A DNA stretch of 64,000 nt from Xiphias gladius (taxonomy: Eukaryota > Chordata > Actinopteri > Istiophoriformes > Xiphiidae), in the NCBI RefSeq assembly GCF_016859285.1, contig NC_053405.1, forward strand, positions 757,760-821,759, in the 5' to 3' direction. A program made the position numbers and the translations under genes. Position 1 is the first letter of the stretch. Each line of letters begins with the position of its first letter. Shown piece by piece: positions 44,931 through 58,078 of this stretch. The notes beneath the pieces are model-generated. The model was not told where the DNA came from, ran no database searches, and saw nothing but the letters and a program-made list of their open reading frames with translations.

Positions 44931-46914
44931 TAGCGTGTAACATGATGACTTCATAAGGAATACTGGTTATTACAGCTGGTTAAATAAAGCTATTGGAACA
45001 TTGCTTGGCTGTCCTGGTTTTCGTTGCCCCCCCTCCGTAGGAACCCTCAGCAGTAGCTGTAGTAGCGTCTGTAAACCTCCTGACTCACTCTCTCTCTCAC
45101 AGGTTTTCTATATCTGTGACAGCCGGCAGCCTCAGACCGGCCAGAAACATTTCACTGAAACCTCCACATGTTCTTCCAGGGTTTTACTTCGATTGTGTTT
45201 AGTCTTCTTTCCACACAGCGGACACTCAGACACTGAGACGTCCAGCGGTTTGTTGTAATTATGGAGCTCTTTCACTCAATTTGTTCCCATGAAAATCCGA
45301 TGTCTGTCTAGTTTAGTTCTCCTGAAGTCTGTGGTTTAATTCTTAAGAAATCTCTTTACTCTGGGTTTTTACTCTCGACTTAAAGGCTCTAAATCTTTGC
45401 TGGGTTGCATGTGTTATGTGTTTTGAACCTTTTCTATTTATAGGTTTTTACTTGGCTTCTCTGTGTAGCCTCAACATGTGACTCAGGTAAAATATTCCAG
45501 TACAAGTGACCTCTGCTATGTTGGAGAGGACAGCTCTGATAATGCTTCTTCCAGCTGACCTGCTGACCCCTCTGCCCCCCCCCAGCAGGGTCAGCAGCTG
45601 GAGGCAAATTCACACCTTGAGTCCTTCAGAGCTCGAGAAACTATAAACACAGAGGCGTCGACTCTGAAACATCCACAGTGAATGTTTCCGGCATCTTGAC
45701 TGAAACCCAATGATGAGGAGATCCTCTGTTCTGATCCCCTGAAAATGCTGCTCCAGCAGTTTTAATGTCCAGTCGACTAAATTTAACAAGCTCTTTCACT
45801 TTCGGGAAGAAAGGTTTCACTTTGATCAAATGTAGAGAAAACGAAGAGAAAATATTGTCATCAGCTATTAAACACGTGTCACACTCTTGTCTGAACCCTC
45901 TTCATCTGCTTCTCCGTGCACATGCGACTCTACCAACTCCACCTGCATTTTTCCGACTGGCCAAATGAAAGGAGAATTGGGATTTATGAACGCAGAAGCA
46001 GAATATTTCTTTCTGATACAATTAAAAGACAAAAGAGACACTTCTCAGTCAAACCACCACAAACTCAAAGCCTCTTAGTTATAATAATGATAATGATGAT
46101 GACGATGTCAGAGCATGTAGAGGGGAAAGCGCTTCACACAAGGCAGCCAAATGAAAAAACGAATAAAATAAATAAAAGCAAATGCAAAAACCTGTGTAAA
46201 AGTGAAGGACATTAACCTGAACCAGAGTAAAACGAGGTCAAAATAATTCCTCTTAGTGAGGAGCCAAAAGAGACTTAAAGCGCCGGTCGTACATCAACAG
46301 TCGTGGGTGAGTGTGACCACAGGGATGGGTTTTTCTGGCGAGAAAATCAAGGATATTTAAAGGAGAAACTTGTGTTTTCATGAAGGCAACAGGGTAGAAA
46401 TGACCTGATGTTCCTCTAGTATCGTCTGTACTTCTGTTTGGCAGGGATCCACTCACATTTATCTCTGTTTTCCACATCAGGATTTAAAAAATACGTTCTT
46501 TAAAAAATGTCTGAAGGTTTGATGGTTTAAGCTCATGATAGTTACACCTGCAGTACAGAACAGTTTGCTGAGGGTTTTATTATCTGCATCAGCTGATTAC
46601 AATTGATATTTTACACCAGTGGTAGGAAAATAGTGGCCTGTGGAACAAAATTATTTGACCCCCCCCAACAAAAACTGACGTTTTCCATTTCATAGTTAGC
46701 ATCAAAACTTTTGCATCAATTTTTCCATAAATCTACTGAAGGTAATAATAGATACGATCAATCATTTGTGTGTCAAACACAACTTTAGCAGTCTAACAGA
46801 CACGGAGTGATGGGAACATTCTTTCAAAGGCAACAAAATGCTTTTCTCAGTCAAACATTAACAGAACATTTACTGTTTATTAAGTGATATAACTTATCAA
46901 GTGTATCTCAGTGT
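44931..46914. other. Intergenic, no gene seen
   Basis: Unassigned. It contains a 9-base C run near 45576 and a short (GAT)n-like stretch near 46085-46105. Confidence 0.4.
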
Positions 46915-47215
46915 AAATGAGTTAGAGCTGAAACAATAAGCTGAATAATCAATTAGTCAATCCACAGAAAATGAATCTGAATATATTGTGTTAATCAATA
47001 ATCAGTTTAGTCACGACAAACAGCTCATCAACTGTCTGAGTTTGTCTATGTCACATTTGACTGAACTATTTTGGGTTCTGGACAGTTGGTCAGACAAAAC
47101 AAGTCATTTGAAGACGTCACCTTGGAAATTCTAAACATCATCTTCACTTCTCATTTTATAGACAAAGCTATGAATTGAGTTGAGAAAACAATCAGCAGCT
47201 TAATCAGTTCCTGGT
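46915..47215 (+). repeat. Interspersed repeat, copy C (AATCGATTAATC family)
   Basis: GTTAGAGCTGAAACAATAAG opens the copy. CAATTAGTCAATCCACAGAA, GGACAGTTGGTCAGACAAAA, GAAGACGTCACCTTGG and GAAAACAATCAGCAGCTTAA follow in the canonical order. This is the most complete of the three copies in the window. Confidence 0.7.
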
Positions 47216-47381
47216 CTCTTTTTAAATGATTGGCCATTAGTGCTGGGCAGGTCTGTTGGCCCACGGCTGAGCCCTGATTTCCATGATTCTCTCAAACTAA
47301 CTCTGTGAATAATCATTTAGCTGAGATGGCCGAGGCAGTTTCCCGCCATGCTACGCCGATTAACCAGCTGACAGGGCATGG

Positions 47382-47385
<4 letters not shown>

Positions 47386-47421
<36 letters not shown>
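47386..47421. repeat. (GT)n microsatellite
   Basis: There are about 18 GT units. Confidence 0.95.
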
Positions 47422-47422
<1 letters not shown>

Positions 47423-49079
47423 GACAGTGACAGCTGAGCGGTGTACGCTCAGCATGCTGGGAGTTCTGGGGGTCCCGACCTCTCTGACCTGCCTGCTGTC
47501 TCTGACTGTTTCACACCTCCTCAGGTAAACGAGCACAGGTGTTCAGTCTGAACGCCGAGAGGTCACGTCCCACAGACGACACAGCGTTGTCGCAAATCAG
47601 GGAAACCAGTCCTCAAAGCTATACTATACTTAACCTCAGTACTTGAGTAAATTTACTTAGTTAGGTACCACCTCGGATTTTCCCCCAGTAATAACTCCCC
47701 AGTCACCAGTACAGAGATTTGAGATTTTACCAGTGAATTTGGTTTCCCGACTTAAAATCTGAGGTTCTGTTTGATTTTAGGATTCATTTAGAAAAGATTA
47801 AAAAAATTAAAAGTCTGTTCAAAAGAAAACAACAGTTTCACCACCTGAAACATTTGGAAAAATAACTAAAACAAATATGTAATCGTTTAGTTAACAGGAG
47901 CAATGAACAATACATTTACAGTTGTGCCAGATAAAACTAAAAATTCATGTTCATCTGTAATTTTCATCTGGGCGGAGGCACCAAAAGATAAACGTCAGTT
48001 GTGGTGAATTCAAACCTTACACTTTGAAAAACAGACCTGATAACACCTTAATACAACAAGACCAGGTCCAAAAGGTCCAGTATCAGGCTGGACCCTTTAT
48101 CTGTTTGCTTCTCTCCCACTCTCTGTGCTCACATACACAGTAATTTAATCCATCTGAATTCCCAATAAAGCTGGTTTTCATTTATATGTTTTTCTGTTTC
48201 TGTTGTCAGACGACAGAACAAGTATGAAACAGTGACTGAAACGTGGCCCATTGAGACGACGTGTTAACCAGCTGTCACTTCCGAGACGTTTCCAAGCTGC
48301 TGCTCTGCTGCTGAGATCCTGGTTTTATAACCACGACGTCGTCTGACAGAGTCACCAGACACACGAGTTAAAGACGACGGCTGAGCTGAGATTTCAGGTG
48401 TGATTACCTGTAAAATGATCAGCCAGAGAGAAAGTTGGAAGCTCATTCACGTCTGTGTCAGCTGACGTGAGGTCAGTTGGATGAGACACACAGAGACGTG
48501 TGGCTTAGGTGGGAAAGTCCAACCTCACGCTCACAGGTCAGTACTGGCGACTCTTCTACAGAAAGTAGATAAGGTTTGTCCAGAAAGTCGCTGGATTTGT
48601 CGCTGGCTGCTTTTTATTAAAAAAGTCACTCAGGGGTCTGAAAAATCGGTAAATCTGGCGACAAAGACGCTAACTTGGCAACACTGCCTGTGAACGGCCC
48701 TGATGACGTAATAGAAACTTTTTAGAAAGAGCTACGGCCAATGAGGAAACTCCAACACTCGGCAAGTCGACCAATCGTGTAACTTCATCACCCGGTCAGT
48801 CAGTCTGCAACAGAGGTTTGCATTTATCAGGTTAACCCTGCTGTTGTATTCCAACCAAAAATCTCAAATCCAGAGACAAAGGAAGTCAGTATGAATCAAC
48901 TTCGATAAAGTAATAGTGCAGTAAACACTGGCCCAGAAGTGACATAGTGACAAAATGAAAGAGTCACCATAAACAGTGCTGGTGTAATTTGAGACTGTCC
49001 ATAAATTCTGATTCGCTGTCAGGCAGCCTGCTTCAGAAGAGATGACCACAGACACCGAGAGCTGCTCCTCTTCCTCCTG
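47422..49079. other. Intergenic, no gene seen
   Basis: No supported feature. Confidence 0.45.
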
Positions 49080-49400
49080 ACGAATAAAGCAGACGGAGAG
49101 GACTGAATGAAGCCTCCCAGCGGCTCAGACGTGTTCAGGCTCTAATCTGCAGCTGAAGCTCACAGTCTGTTCTCTCTGAGGTTTTATTGGCCGTCTGTCT
49201 GCTCCAGCACTGCAGACATTTTGGGTGGGCCTGTGTGGGAAAAAAAGCTCTGACTCAGCGCCAAACTCCAGCCGGGATTTATCATTTTTGTTCATGAAGA
49301 TGACAGTAATTAGTGCGGCTTTACCTGCAGCTCAGGTGAACTCAGTCAGCTCCTCCTCACGCTGCATTTTTCTTCTACCCTGATATTAAAATACCTCTGA
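49080..49400. promoter_or_regulatory. Candidate conserved regulatory segment
   Basis: It contains a half-MARE/AP-1 TGACTCAGC (49251-49259), a homeodomain TAATTAG (49307-49313) and a TTTTATTGGCC string with a reverse CCAAT core, in sequence of balanced composition without repeats or frames. Function is inferred from motif density only. Confidence 0.25.
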
Positions 49401-50304
49401 CATTAAAATACCTGATTGTTCAGCAGGAATCTGCCTTCAGGACACCGCTGCACATTCGTGCAATCATATCTGTAACTCTGATGACTCCAAACTGACATTT
49501 AATAAGAACAAAGGCAGATTAAAGTCAATCACAAGGAGCAAGCATCGCTCCATCATTATGCATTAAAGACGTGATAAAATAATAACCAGACATCAAACTG
49601 CTTGTTAACACAGCGGTTGTTTGATGAAAATGATTTAACGTGCAATGAACGGTTTGAGAAACGAGCAACAGGAGACTAGTAGGAGGAAACTGCCAAACGG
49701 AAAGTGAGAAGGAGTAATGGCAGAGCCAAAATAAACACACAGAAACCTTTATTTTTTACCAACCTGGGGCCACAGGTGAACCGGGACCAAAGCTCGACGC
49801 TAACCGGAGCTAGCCACGTTAGCTGAGTGAGCTAGCTGTTTTCAAGACGTTTGGAGAACAAAAAGTCTGTCGAGGTTCATCTGAGGACACGTCATCCCCG
49901 TCTCCAGAACAACCTCGGTTTCCTGCCGAGTGTCTCTGGTCCAAACCAAACAATCCGGACCGTGGCAACGTTTTAAAATGTATCGGTACATTTGACATTC
50001 ATTCATTTGCCTTCTGTCCGATGCGAGAAAATAGCGTCTAGAGGCTCAGTTCTTGTTCCACCTGACACAAAAGACTCAAGGCTGCAGGTGCATGAAGTAG
50101 AGCGAATTCTTTGAGACAGAGCCAGAGGAGGATCAAGAGACAGAGAGAGAGAAGGACACATCTCGTCAGAGGCAGAAAGGGACTCAGCCGTCCACCACTG
50201 AGGGAGCACGCATTGCTCAACTTTCCTGAAGAACCCTGGAATAAATCCCTGAGCGGAGCACACCCACCTGTAAAGAAGACTGCACCTTGTCCCCCTGACG
50301 TTAG

Positions 50305-50339
50305 CTTATTAGAGACAGCAGTCAGCTGTCTCTAATAGG
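50305..50339. repeat. Perfect inverted repeat (hairpin), 13-bp stem
   Basis: TATTAGAGACAGC (50307-50319) and GCTGTCTCTAATA (50325-50337) are perfect complements separated by AGTCA. A G-T pair and a C-G pair extend the stem to 15. Confidence 0.85.
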
Positions 50340-51399
50340 GAGATTTAGGAATAGATTTAGGAATACAAAAAACCCTTTTGCACCAAGGTTATAGCATTTG
50401 TTTGCGACATTACATTTACCTCACTGCCAACTGCTGGTGTTAGCGTGACTCATTTGTTTTGGGAGTAAAAATAGATCAAACATATCAGTCTTGCAAATCT
50501 GCGGAGGTGTTCCCAAGAGATGCAAATATTTTTGATGCAGCACGATTGCATAAGTCAATGCAAAGACATGATCAAACGCAAACTAGCTCTGTGAGTTAAA
50601 GTGAAATGACATGCAGTACGGCAAGAACGAAGCCTGAATGATCTGTTTTTATCATCTTAAACAGTGTGTAGCTCCGTTTAAATTGCTTCAGTTTGAATAA
50701 TGGATTTTATTTTAATGTAACTGCTAGTTTGGGCAAATACACCTGCGAGGAAACATAACTTCTGTTTTTCAAGGATCAGTGTGGATGTTTCACAGCAGAG
50801 AGCAGAGTTCATGTCCTGAGTCCTACTGGTTGTTTGGACCCTAAAACACTTTAAAGCTCAGGAACGATGGCGGTTTTGGTCCCATGATGAAAAAGTCAAC
50901 TTGTTGAGTCGCCTAAAGTGAACCACAGAACCGTCATCATGCATTGGTTTGCTATGAGTGGACAGCCTCATTTAAAAATGTGCACTCAGCGTCCAGTTTA
51001 TTAGGAACACCCCCTAAAACTAAGTCAGTCTTGTAATAAATCCTCCTTCATGAAGGTTCTAATGTTCAGTTCGTGTCCATTCAACTGTGTCATCATCATG
51101 GAGGATGTATTTAACCTACCGTCCTCTGAGGGCAGGCCAGATAACAAACTGCAGGGTTCAGGCTGGTGTACCTAATAAAGTCGGAGTTGATATAAAATAA
51201 TTTCTCCATGCATGTACAGAAACAAGCAGGAGAGTGGAATACAGAAGGAACCAGTGTGACAATGTGTGGTGTGCTGGACTCCCGTCGAGTCCAGACTGCC
51301 AGCTCAGCTCTGAGTTTTCCTGCTTCGCCGCCTGCAGACGTAAAGACGCAGCTCCTCCGCTCGGGGTTGTAACGTTGGTTTGTCTGAGGACGCTGACGG

Positions 51400-51500
51400 T
51401 GTCTCTCCTCTCCCTCTGGCGTCACGCCGGTCTGACATTTGGACCCGGGCTATTTAAAGCGGACTGAAACGGGCCGGCTCTGCTCTGAGTCAGGGCTCAG
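51400..51500 (+). promoter_or_regulatory. Orphan TATA-type promoter-like segment
   Basis: TATTTAAA (51451-51458) is flanked by GC-rich sequence (CCCGGGC before, GCGGAC after), with a CGTCA half-CRE (51420-51424) about 30 bases upstream. CpG content is raised from about 51330 to 51530. It predicts a start near 51480, but no coding exon follows in the window. It may serve a non-coding RNA or an untranslated first exon of a gene lying beyond. Confidence 0.35.
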
Positions 51501-51809
51501 AGCGTCGTCTCTCGGCTGCGTGAGTGCGTGTATCTGCATCTGTCTGCTGCTGGGCAAAGCCTGGAGTCTGCTGTGGGTGTTTTCTGACTTTACACTTGAA
51601 TGTGTGTGTTCACTCTGCAGACTGACTGGTGAAACCAGCATGAGTCAAACTTGAGGCTGTGTGTGTGTTAAGGTGTGGGATCATATTCCTGCAGCTCTTG
51701 TTTGTTCTGGGACATATTTTTGGATGAGATGTTTTGTGTTGCACGCAATCTGCATATTTCCTTCTTCCTTCTGCGCAACACGCCTCGTCATGTGTGCTTT
51801 CACAACAAG

Positions 51810-51810
<1 letters not shown>

Positions 51811-51840
<30 letters not shown>
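51811..51840. repeat. (TG)n microsatellite
   Basis: There are fifteen TG units. Confidence 0.95.
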
Positions 51841-51842
<2 letters not shown>

Positions 51843-52229
51843 AGCTGTAACGAGCCGTGAAGCCAGCTCTACAACTCCTTCACACTAAAGCCACAGTCCA
51901 TATCTCTGCTTGCTTTTCTTGTTTTGGACGTTCTGACACGAAGACTGGCAGAATTTTGTTCTGTCTGGTGTCCCACAGGTTCATGATCTCTACGTGTACG
52001 AACAAATCTCTACGAAATGAACTAACTGAGCTGAATCACCACTTTCACTGGCTGAATCAGTGTTTATTAGCTGTGGAATGTTACTTCACAATGAAAACCT
52101 TAGTAAAAGACCATGAAAACCACAAAAACAATCATAATCTGATAACTGGGTTCTAAATAATCATGAACAGTGCTGCGAAGGCCAGTTTGTACTGACCTGA
52201 ACGTAACAGCTTGGACCACAGACTGAATG

Positions 52230-52670
52230 TCTTACTGAACTGAAGACAGCCAGCGGGAATAATTCGTCCTCCATCTCCTTGCGTCTTGACTGTTGTCATG
52301 CGCTTTTTTCTCGTTTAAGCCGAGATGCCACGGCACGTCTGCAATTAATTCAAAGCTACAGCTGCACATTTTCAGACCAAGACTTCCCTTTGTTCTCATA
52401 GCAGCCCAGTGCTGGCTTTGTTACACTGGTTTCTTGTTAAATTATGACTGATTTTAGAATCCTTCTCATAACGGTCCACCAGGCCTGTCAGGTCATCAGG
52501 ACAAGGGCTCCTGATTGTCCTGCTCAAAGTTCAAGACTCGTGGAGACCAAGCTTTTGGCTTTTTGCTCCTGGACTACGGATCAGTCTCCCTCTGGAGAAA
52601 GGGATCTTTATACCTTCATCTGCTCCAAGCACAGCTCGGGCTCCGTAAACAGTCTACTTGAGTAGCATTG
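52230..52670 (+). pseudogene. L2-like LINE C-terminal relic
   Basis: From 52282 the frame reads RLDCCHALFSRLSRDATARL and then QLIQ, matching the LDYCNALL.GL...RLQLIQN block of L2-type reverse transcriptases. DFRILLIT (52450-52473) and an RSSGQGLL-like string near 52497 follow, corresponding to DFKILL.TYKALHG and RSS.QGLL.VPR. Frames are shifted between the blocks, so it is a dead copy. Confidence 0.75.
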
Positions 52671-55600
52671 GAGGCATTTAATGTACTCCAGCATGCAGAT
52701 TACTGACGGTGCAGGTTTTCTAAACAGTTGTTAGGCGACAGCAGGATTACATTTTACCAGCAACGTTAGCTTTTGTATTTGCTGACAGCAGACGTTTTCC
52801 TCTTCAGTCGGCATTTTAGTGCATTTCCCTCATGTACACCTACTAACAGGGGCGTGTATAGAAACATTTTTATGTACGGATTGTGACTGAAAGACTCAAT
52901 CCACTGTTATTTCACAACAACAACAAGCAGGTAATGGGCGTAATATTTACAGAGCAGAGCCGTCCCGCTGTAATCTTTGTTGCTGTTCGTGCCGTCCACT
53001 CTCATATTCTGGATCTGATTTGGGCTCGAACATGTACGGATGGATCTGAGAAGTGGTCATTTGCAACCGATTATGTTCTGTTGTAGTTTTACAGCTTGCT
53101 TTCAGAACCTCCACACCAGTAAGAAGAAGAGGCAGTGCTCACAAGCGCCGGTTGTGCTGTCGCTCGGCAGGCTTCCGGGTGTTCTGCCAGCCAGAGGAAA
53201 GTGGGCTTCTAAGGAGGCCTGAGCTAATATTGCCTGTTTCAGTCAGAGGCTCAACTGTGGGGCTGCATAACAGGCAGTTTGAGATAAAAAAAAGGCCTTT
53301 TTTTAACTGTGAATCATGTGAAGCTACTCTAGTGGATTCCCAGAATAAAAATATAAGGCTGGAAATGAGCATGATAGGTCCCCTATTTTCCTTTCTCTAA
53401 CTGAATGTAACTGTGCTGCCATTTTGGTCAAAAAAGAGACCCTCCTAAAAAATCTATTTTGGTGACTGGTGTGATGGATGCTTCACTCAGTAGATCCAGG
53501 ATCTGCTGTGTTGTGCTGTGGTTGGAGCCCCTTCCTCTGAAATGGGAGCAGCGTGCAGGGTGGGGTCTGTGGTGACTGGGGTTTGGTTTGGGACTGGTGG
53601 TTTGAGGAGGATCTCCAGGGTTCAGTTAGGAGAGCAGCTGTTGTGTTTGTGGGTCAGCAGGCGGGGGTGTGTGTTGGGATGGGGGTGGGGGCTCTTGTGG
53701 TGGTGGTCGGGGGTCTATTTTAGTCTATTTTTAGTTTTGTCTCCCCTCGATGTCCAACCAACAAAAAGAAAATAAAAAGAGGGGCTGACTGTGTGGTGCA
53801 GTAGAGGACAGCAGGGTGGGGGGTGGATGGGTGGGGTTCAGTTGAATGATGGTTGGTTGTTTGGGTGAACGATGGACAGATGGGGTCATGACGGTATCTG
53901 GGTGGTGTTGGTTTTGGTGTTTTGTCCTCTAAGATGAAACAGTTTGACTCTGATCTAAAGGACCAATATTCTCCAAAACAAACACGGAGCGTGAACACGG
54001 AGAGGTTCCCGGTCTACAGTCCACATCTTCATACGATGCGGTCGTACATTTTGGGCTGTGCAGACGTTTGCAGGTGATGAAAGTTATGTCGCATGGACCC
54101 TGGCTGTAACGTGGCGCTGCCAAAACAAAAGACAGAAAATCGACACTGCCCCTCGTTTGTTCAAATTCCTGATACGATACATGTCCACACATCCGCTCTC
54201 AAGACTGTGACACTCCAGACTGTGGCTAGTGTCTAATGTCACAGAGACAGGTTGGAACGAAGGGAGCGATGGCGGACGTTAGTCGAGCTGGTTTGGGTTT
54301 CAGGTAAGGCCTGCATCCTCTTCTTGCTGACTGACAATACGTGGCCTGTTAGCAGAAGGAAGGAAAGCAGAATGACCGACCTAAATATAAAGTGTCCTGC
54401 CACTGCTCCCTAATTTTTGCTTGTCTTTGATTTTAAAAAAAGATTTAAATGATTTTTATTGTGTTTTTTAAGGACTTTGTAAAAATTCTGTGTCCTGCTG
54501 TGGGTTTCTCTGTGGGTCAGGTGTGTTATTGTCTGCAAGTTGAATGGAGGCGGGACTCCGAATGAAACCAAAGCTTCACCTCGTGAATTAAGCCGCACAC
54601 CACAGAAGAAGACGCGGGTGTCGTTCCAGCTGGAGAGGACGGACGGACGGATCTGAGCCGTCTTCATCCTGCTGTTAGTTTCTGCGTCTGAAACAAAGAG
54701 CCACAGATGGACAGACTGTCTGATTGGCTAACGGTCGCTGACACTGCCGCCATGTCATTAAGTGGGCGGGACCAGGTGGTCTCACTGTTCTCTGGTTAAA
54801 CCGTCAGCCAGAGCCGTTGTCGGGGGCAACACACAGTTTGGAAACGCAACCACAGACGCAGAGATGAAGGAGGGTGATGCAACTCGACCTGCAGCAGGAT
54901 GACGGAGGACAGGCGGCGCGCTGTTTTAAACAAACTGGTTGGCTGAACCTTTCTGTTCTTTCGTTTCCATTTTGATGTGTTTAAGGCATCAATCTTGAAG
55001 ATTTTCTTTTAAATAAATGTCTCTTAAATCAAAATCCATCATTAAAGGAGGTAACACAGTGGTGACTGAGCCTATGGTCCAATGATGGAAATGTTACAGT
55101 ATTTAAATATTTGCAGTTTTGACAAACTGGGTGTCTGTGGAGATATTCCCAGAAAAGAAGCTGTTACTGCTAATGCAAACCCAACATTTCCTGCTGCTGC
55201 AGCTTCACATTAAAAGCATTTAACTGGCGAAACACACTGACTTGACCTTTATTATGAAACGGTCACAGGAAATGCAGTGTGTTTTTCGGTGAGCTCAGCT
55301 CTTACCGCTGCTGTTCATTAAACACACGTCTACGAAACAAGGCAACGGTCGTTCTGGTCGTTTCTGGACAGAGGATCAGTTTGAAATGTTGCATGGACTA
55401 ATGGAAGAAGAAGGAGCTGCCACAGTGGCAGGCTGCTCACCTCCACCTCCAAGCCAGGTAACCAGCTCCTGTCACTGTGCCCTGCAGTTCACAGACTCTC
55501 AGAATGATGGAAAACAGCCAGTTTCTGCCTGACGTCTTCATTAGAACCACAGCAGTTTGTTCTGCTGCCCCCAAAATTCTGGTTCCTGAAGTATTAAACC

Positions 55601-57221
55601 ACATCTGCTGTTACCACCAGGAACTACAGGTGTCGTCAAATCGACCAGGACTGAAATCCTCCAGACTGCCACTTTAAGTTTGCCAACTTCTTCTCCAAAG
55701 CCTGGAACAGAAGGCCAGATGGGTTGTTCCGTCAGTATCTCTTCTGATGTCTCCAGGACTGCACAGTGTAGGTTTTCGCTGGTCAGCACTTGGTGAATTT
55801 TGTTTTTAGACAACGATGGTCTGAAGACTGGATTGTGAAAGATGTTTTGGTCGTTTATTCCATTTTTGGTCCTGGCTTGTATTGGAGCAAACATAGTTGT
55901 GACCAGATTACGTTTTCTATTGACGCAATGAGAAAATCTTAAATTATATATAGTGCATATGTACATGCTGTGTACAGTATAATACAGTAAAACGTTCACT
56001 GGCATTTTACCACTACTGTACCTGTAGGTACCCAGTATTTACAGAAATACTTAGAGTAGCATTTTTTCCCCTTTCCTTTAAAGTACCCAGTTGTTTCTCT
56101 CTTGTTCTCCATAGCCTTGTTTGCTTCCACTGTACCTCCATATGGGACCTGATCAAACAACGCAGTTGGACTGTAAAACGCAGGCTGGATTCCCACGTGT
56201 TACCCTTTATTCTTTATGGAGCTTTTTTGTTGATTTTGAAGTAAAGTTTTAAGAGGTTTTAGATACATTTTAAGTTTGCTTGTAAAGTTTAATTTGGTGT
56301 TTATAGGTTTTGGATTTCAGTGAGTGTTAGGGAGCTTTTTTTCCCTTTTTTTTAAAGTTTTTAAATGAAGCTTTAGTGTGTTTTGGACTAGTTTTGTTTA
56401 AGTTCTTGTTGCAGCTGCAAAGACAAACACTGACTCACACTGAGCCTGCAGGAGTTCAGGTGCAGTTACTGTAAATACAAACACGGTGAGTCAAAGCAAA
56501 TTCTACCTGCAGGCCGAGCACACACACGCACACACACCCACTGACTGAAATGTCATCAGTGAAACGGCAAGACCACAGGGAAAGCCGTTTCTCCTTCTGA
56601 CCTCCGACCTCCTCTGGACTCTCTGCCTCTGTCTGACTTTGTCTGCCGTCAGTAACGTGTAACACGATTGATCGGGACGTGTGCAGGGTGTTTTTTATTT
56701 ATCACGTCTCGTGAGCTGTTTTCGTGGGTTGTTTTGTCGCCTGTGCGAAATTCTCGTGTGTGTGGGTCTGGTGTCATGTCAGCTGCAAGCGGTCCACGTA
56801 GTGTTGGCCACTGGATTTCACGCATTAAATCTGAATATCCCCGCTGTCCATCAGCGTGCAGTGAAGCTTTACTGTCCTTCCCAGATCACACAACCAGTGA
56901 AGCAGGTTTCTCCTTCATGTCAGCCACAGAACAAGGTCTCAGAATAGAATAGAAGTAGGAAACACCCGCCCGTAGTTTTGTTTCCATGCAATGACAAAGT
57001 AGTTTTGTACAAACAGGCCCAAACTTCTCACTAGTCGGTCACTGTCATTTTTATTTTCTTTATGTAATATGTGGTCAGAGGTGGCTACAGCTAAGTAAGA
57101 CACAAACTAAATTCCATTCACCTCCATTTGATTAGGTGGAGGCAGAAGTCTGCAGCTGCTGTGCATGTTTTCAGGGAGGAGGCTAACGCTATTGGTTCAA
57201 ACAGCAGGAGGAAGCCTGCAG
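52671..57221. other. Intergenic, no gene seen
   Basis: It includes a G/GT-rich tract (53520-53720). A CTTTATTATGAAACGGTCAC string near 55245 has the wording of another common fish repeat. A long minus-strand open frame (55541-56005) has no domain. Confidence 0.4.
53655..53712 (+). repeat. G-rich tract, possible G-quadruplex
   Basis: The G-runs GGGGG, GGG, GGGGG and GGGGG lie at 53663-53691, with loops of 8, 2 and 1 bases, followed by GGTGGTGG and another GGGGG. Confidence 0.5.

Positions 57222-57268
<47 letters not shown>
57222..57268. repeat. Poly-C followed by (AC)n
   Basis: About 17 C residues run straight into about 15 AC units. Confidence 0.95.
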
Positions 57269-57270
<2 letters not shown>

Positions 57271-57709
57271 AAAGACGTCCCAATCGTTTGCTAATACAGT
57301 CCCAACTTTAGCATGTTAGCTTAGCTGCTGATCCTCCAGGCTGACTCGGTGATCCTGCACAGTAATGTTCTGATGTATGTTTTCAGTCCTGTTCCTCCTC
57401 TGCGTGTTAACTGCAGAGTGGGATTCAGGATGTGATTAGCTTAGCTTAGCATAAAGCAGGGGGGAACTGTCAGCCTGTCTCCGTCCAAAGTTCAAGTTAT
57501 CTATATCTGTAAGGACACAAAGCACACATGAGCTATTGCTGTTAAATCCCAGAGCCACTGGGAGATTTAACTGATTCATGACGATACCTGGTCTGTGCCA
57601 GATGAGTGTCTGGATTATGCAGAGACACTCCTGTGTGTCCTGCAGGACCCTGGTTCTTAGCTTTAGCCCACAACAGCAGCCAACTCTGAGCATAAAGATT
57701 ATAATTACA

Positions 57710-58078
57710 GGGCAACACTTTACTGCAGGTCCCCCTAAGTATAATTTATGATCAGTGTATAAACATGTAATAACTGGTCTATAACAGACTGTAGTTCAGT
57801 TCAAACCCAGATATCAGAGCATGTTTCTGAGTTTGTTAACGTCCAGTGTTTGTTCCACATATTTTCTATTATTCCATCCTGTGTTTTATTGTGTTGTCGT
57901 TCATCGTCTGTTCATCCAGCAGCCTCCACTGATGGAGGAGTTGGAGCTGGTAACAGAGACGTTAAGAGACACTGAGATCTGGTCACAGCTGCATCAGAGT
58001 CTTTTAAAAAACCAGTTATTACGTCTTTATTTTCTGATTATACAGATAAATAGGAGGACTGAAAATAAAGTGTAACCA
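57710..58078. mobile_element. MITE-like element with ACACTTTA terminal inverted repeats
   Basis: The left end, GGGCAACACTTTACTGCAGG, and the reverse complement of the right end, GGTTACACTTTATTTTCAGT, are imperfect inverted repeats 369 bases apart. The inner wording (TATAAACATGTAATAACTGG) is common in fish repeats. There is no transposase frame, and a target duplication is not clear. Confidence 0.55.

Noticed and set aside
55541..56005. 154-codon open frame, minus strand
   Set aside because: It has no domain, no splice pattern and composition like the surrounding DNA.
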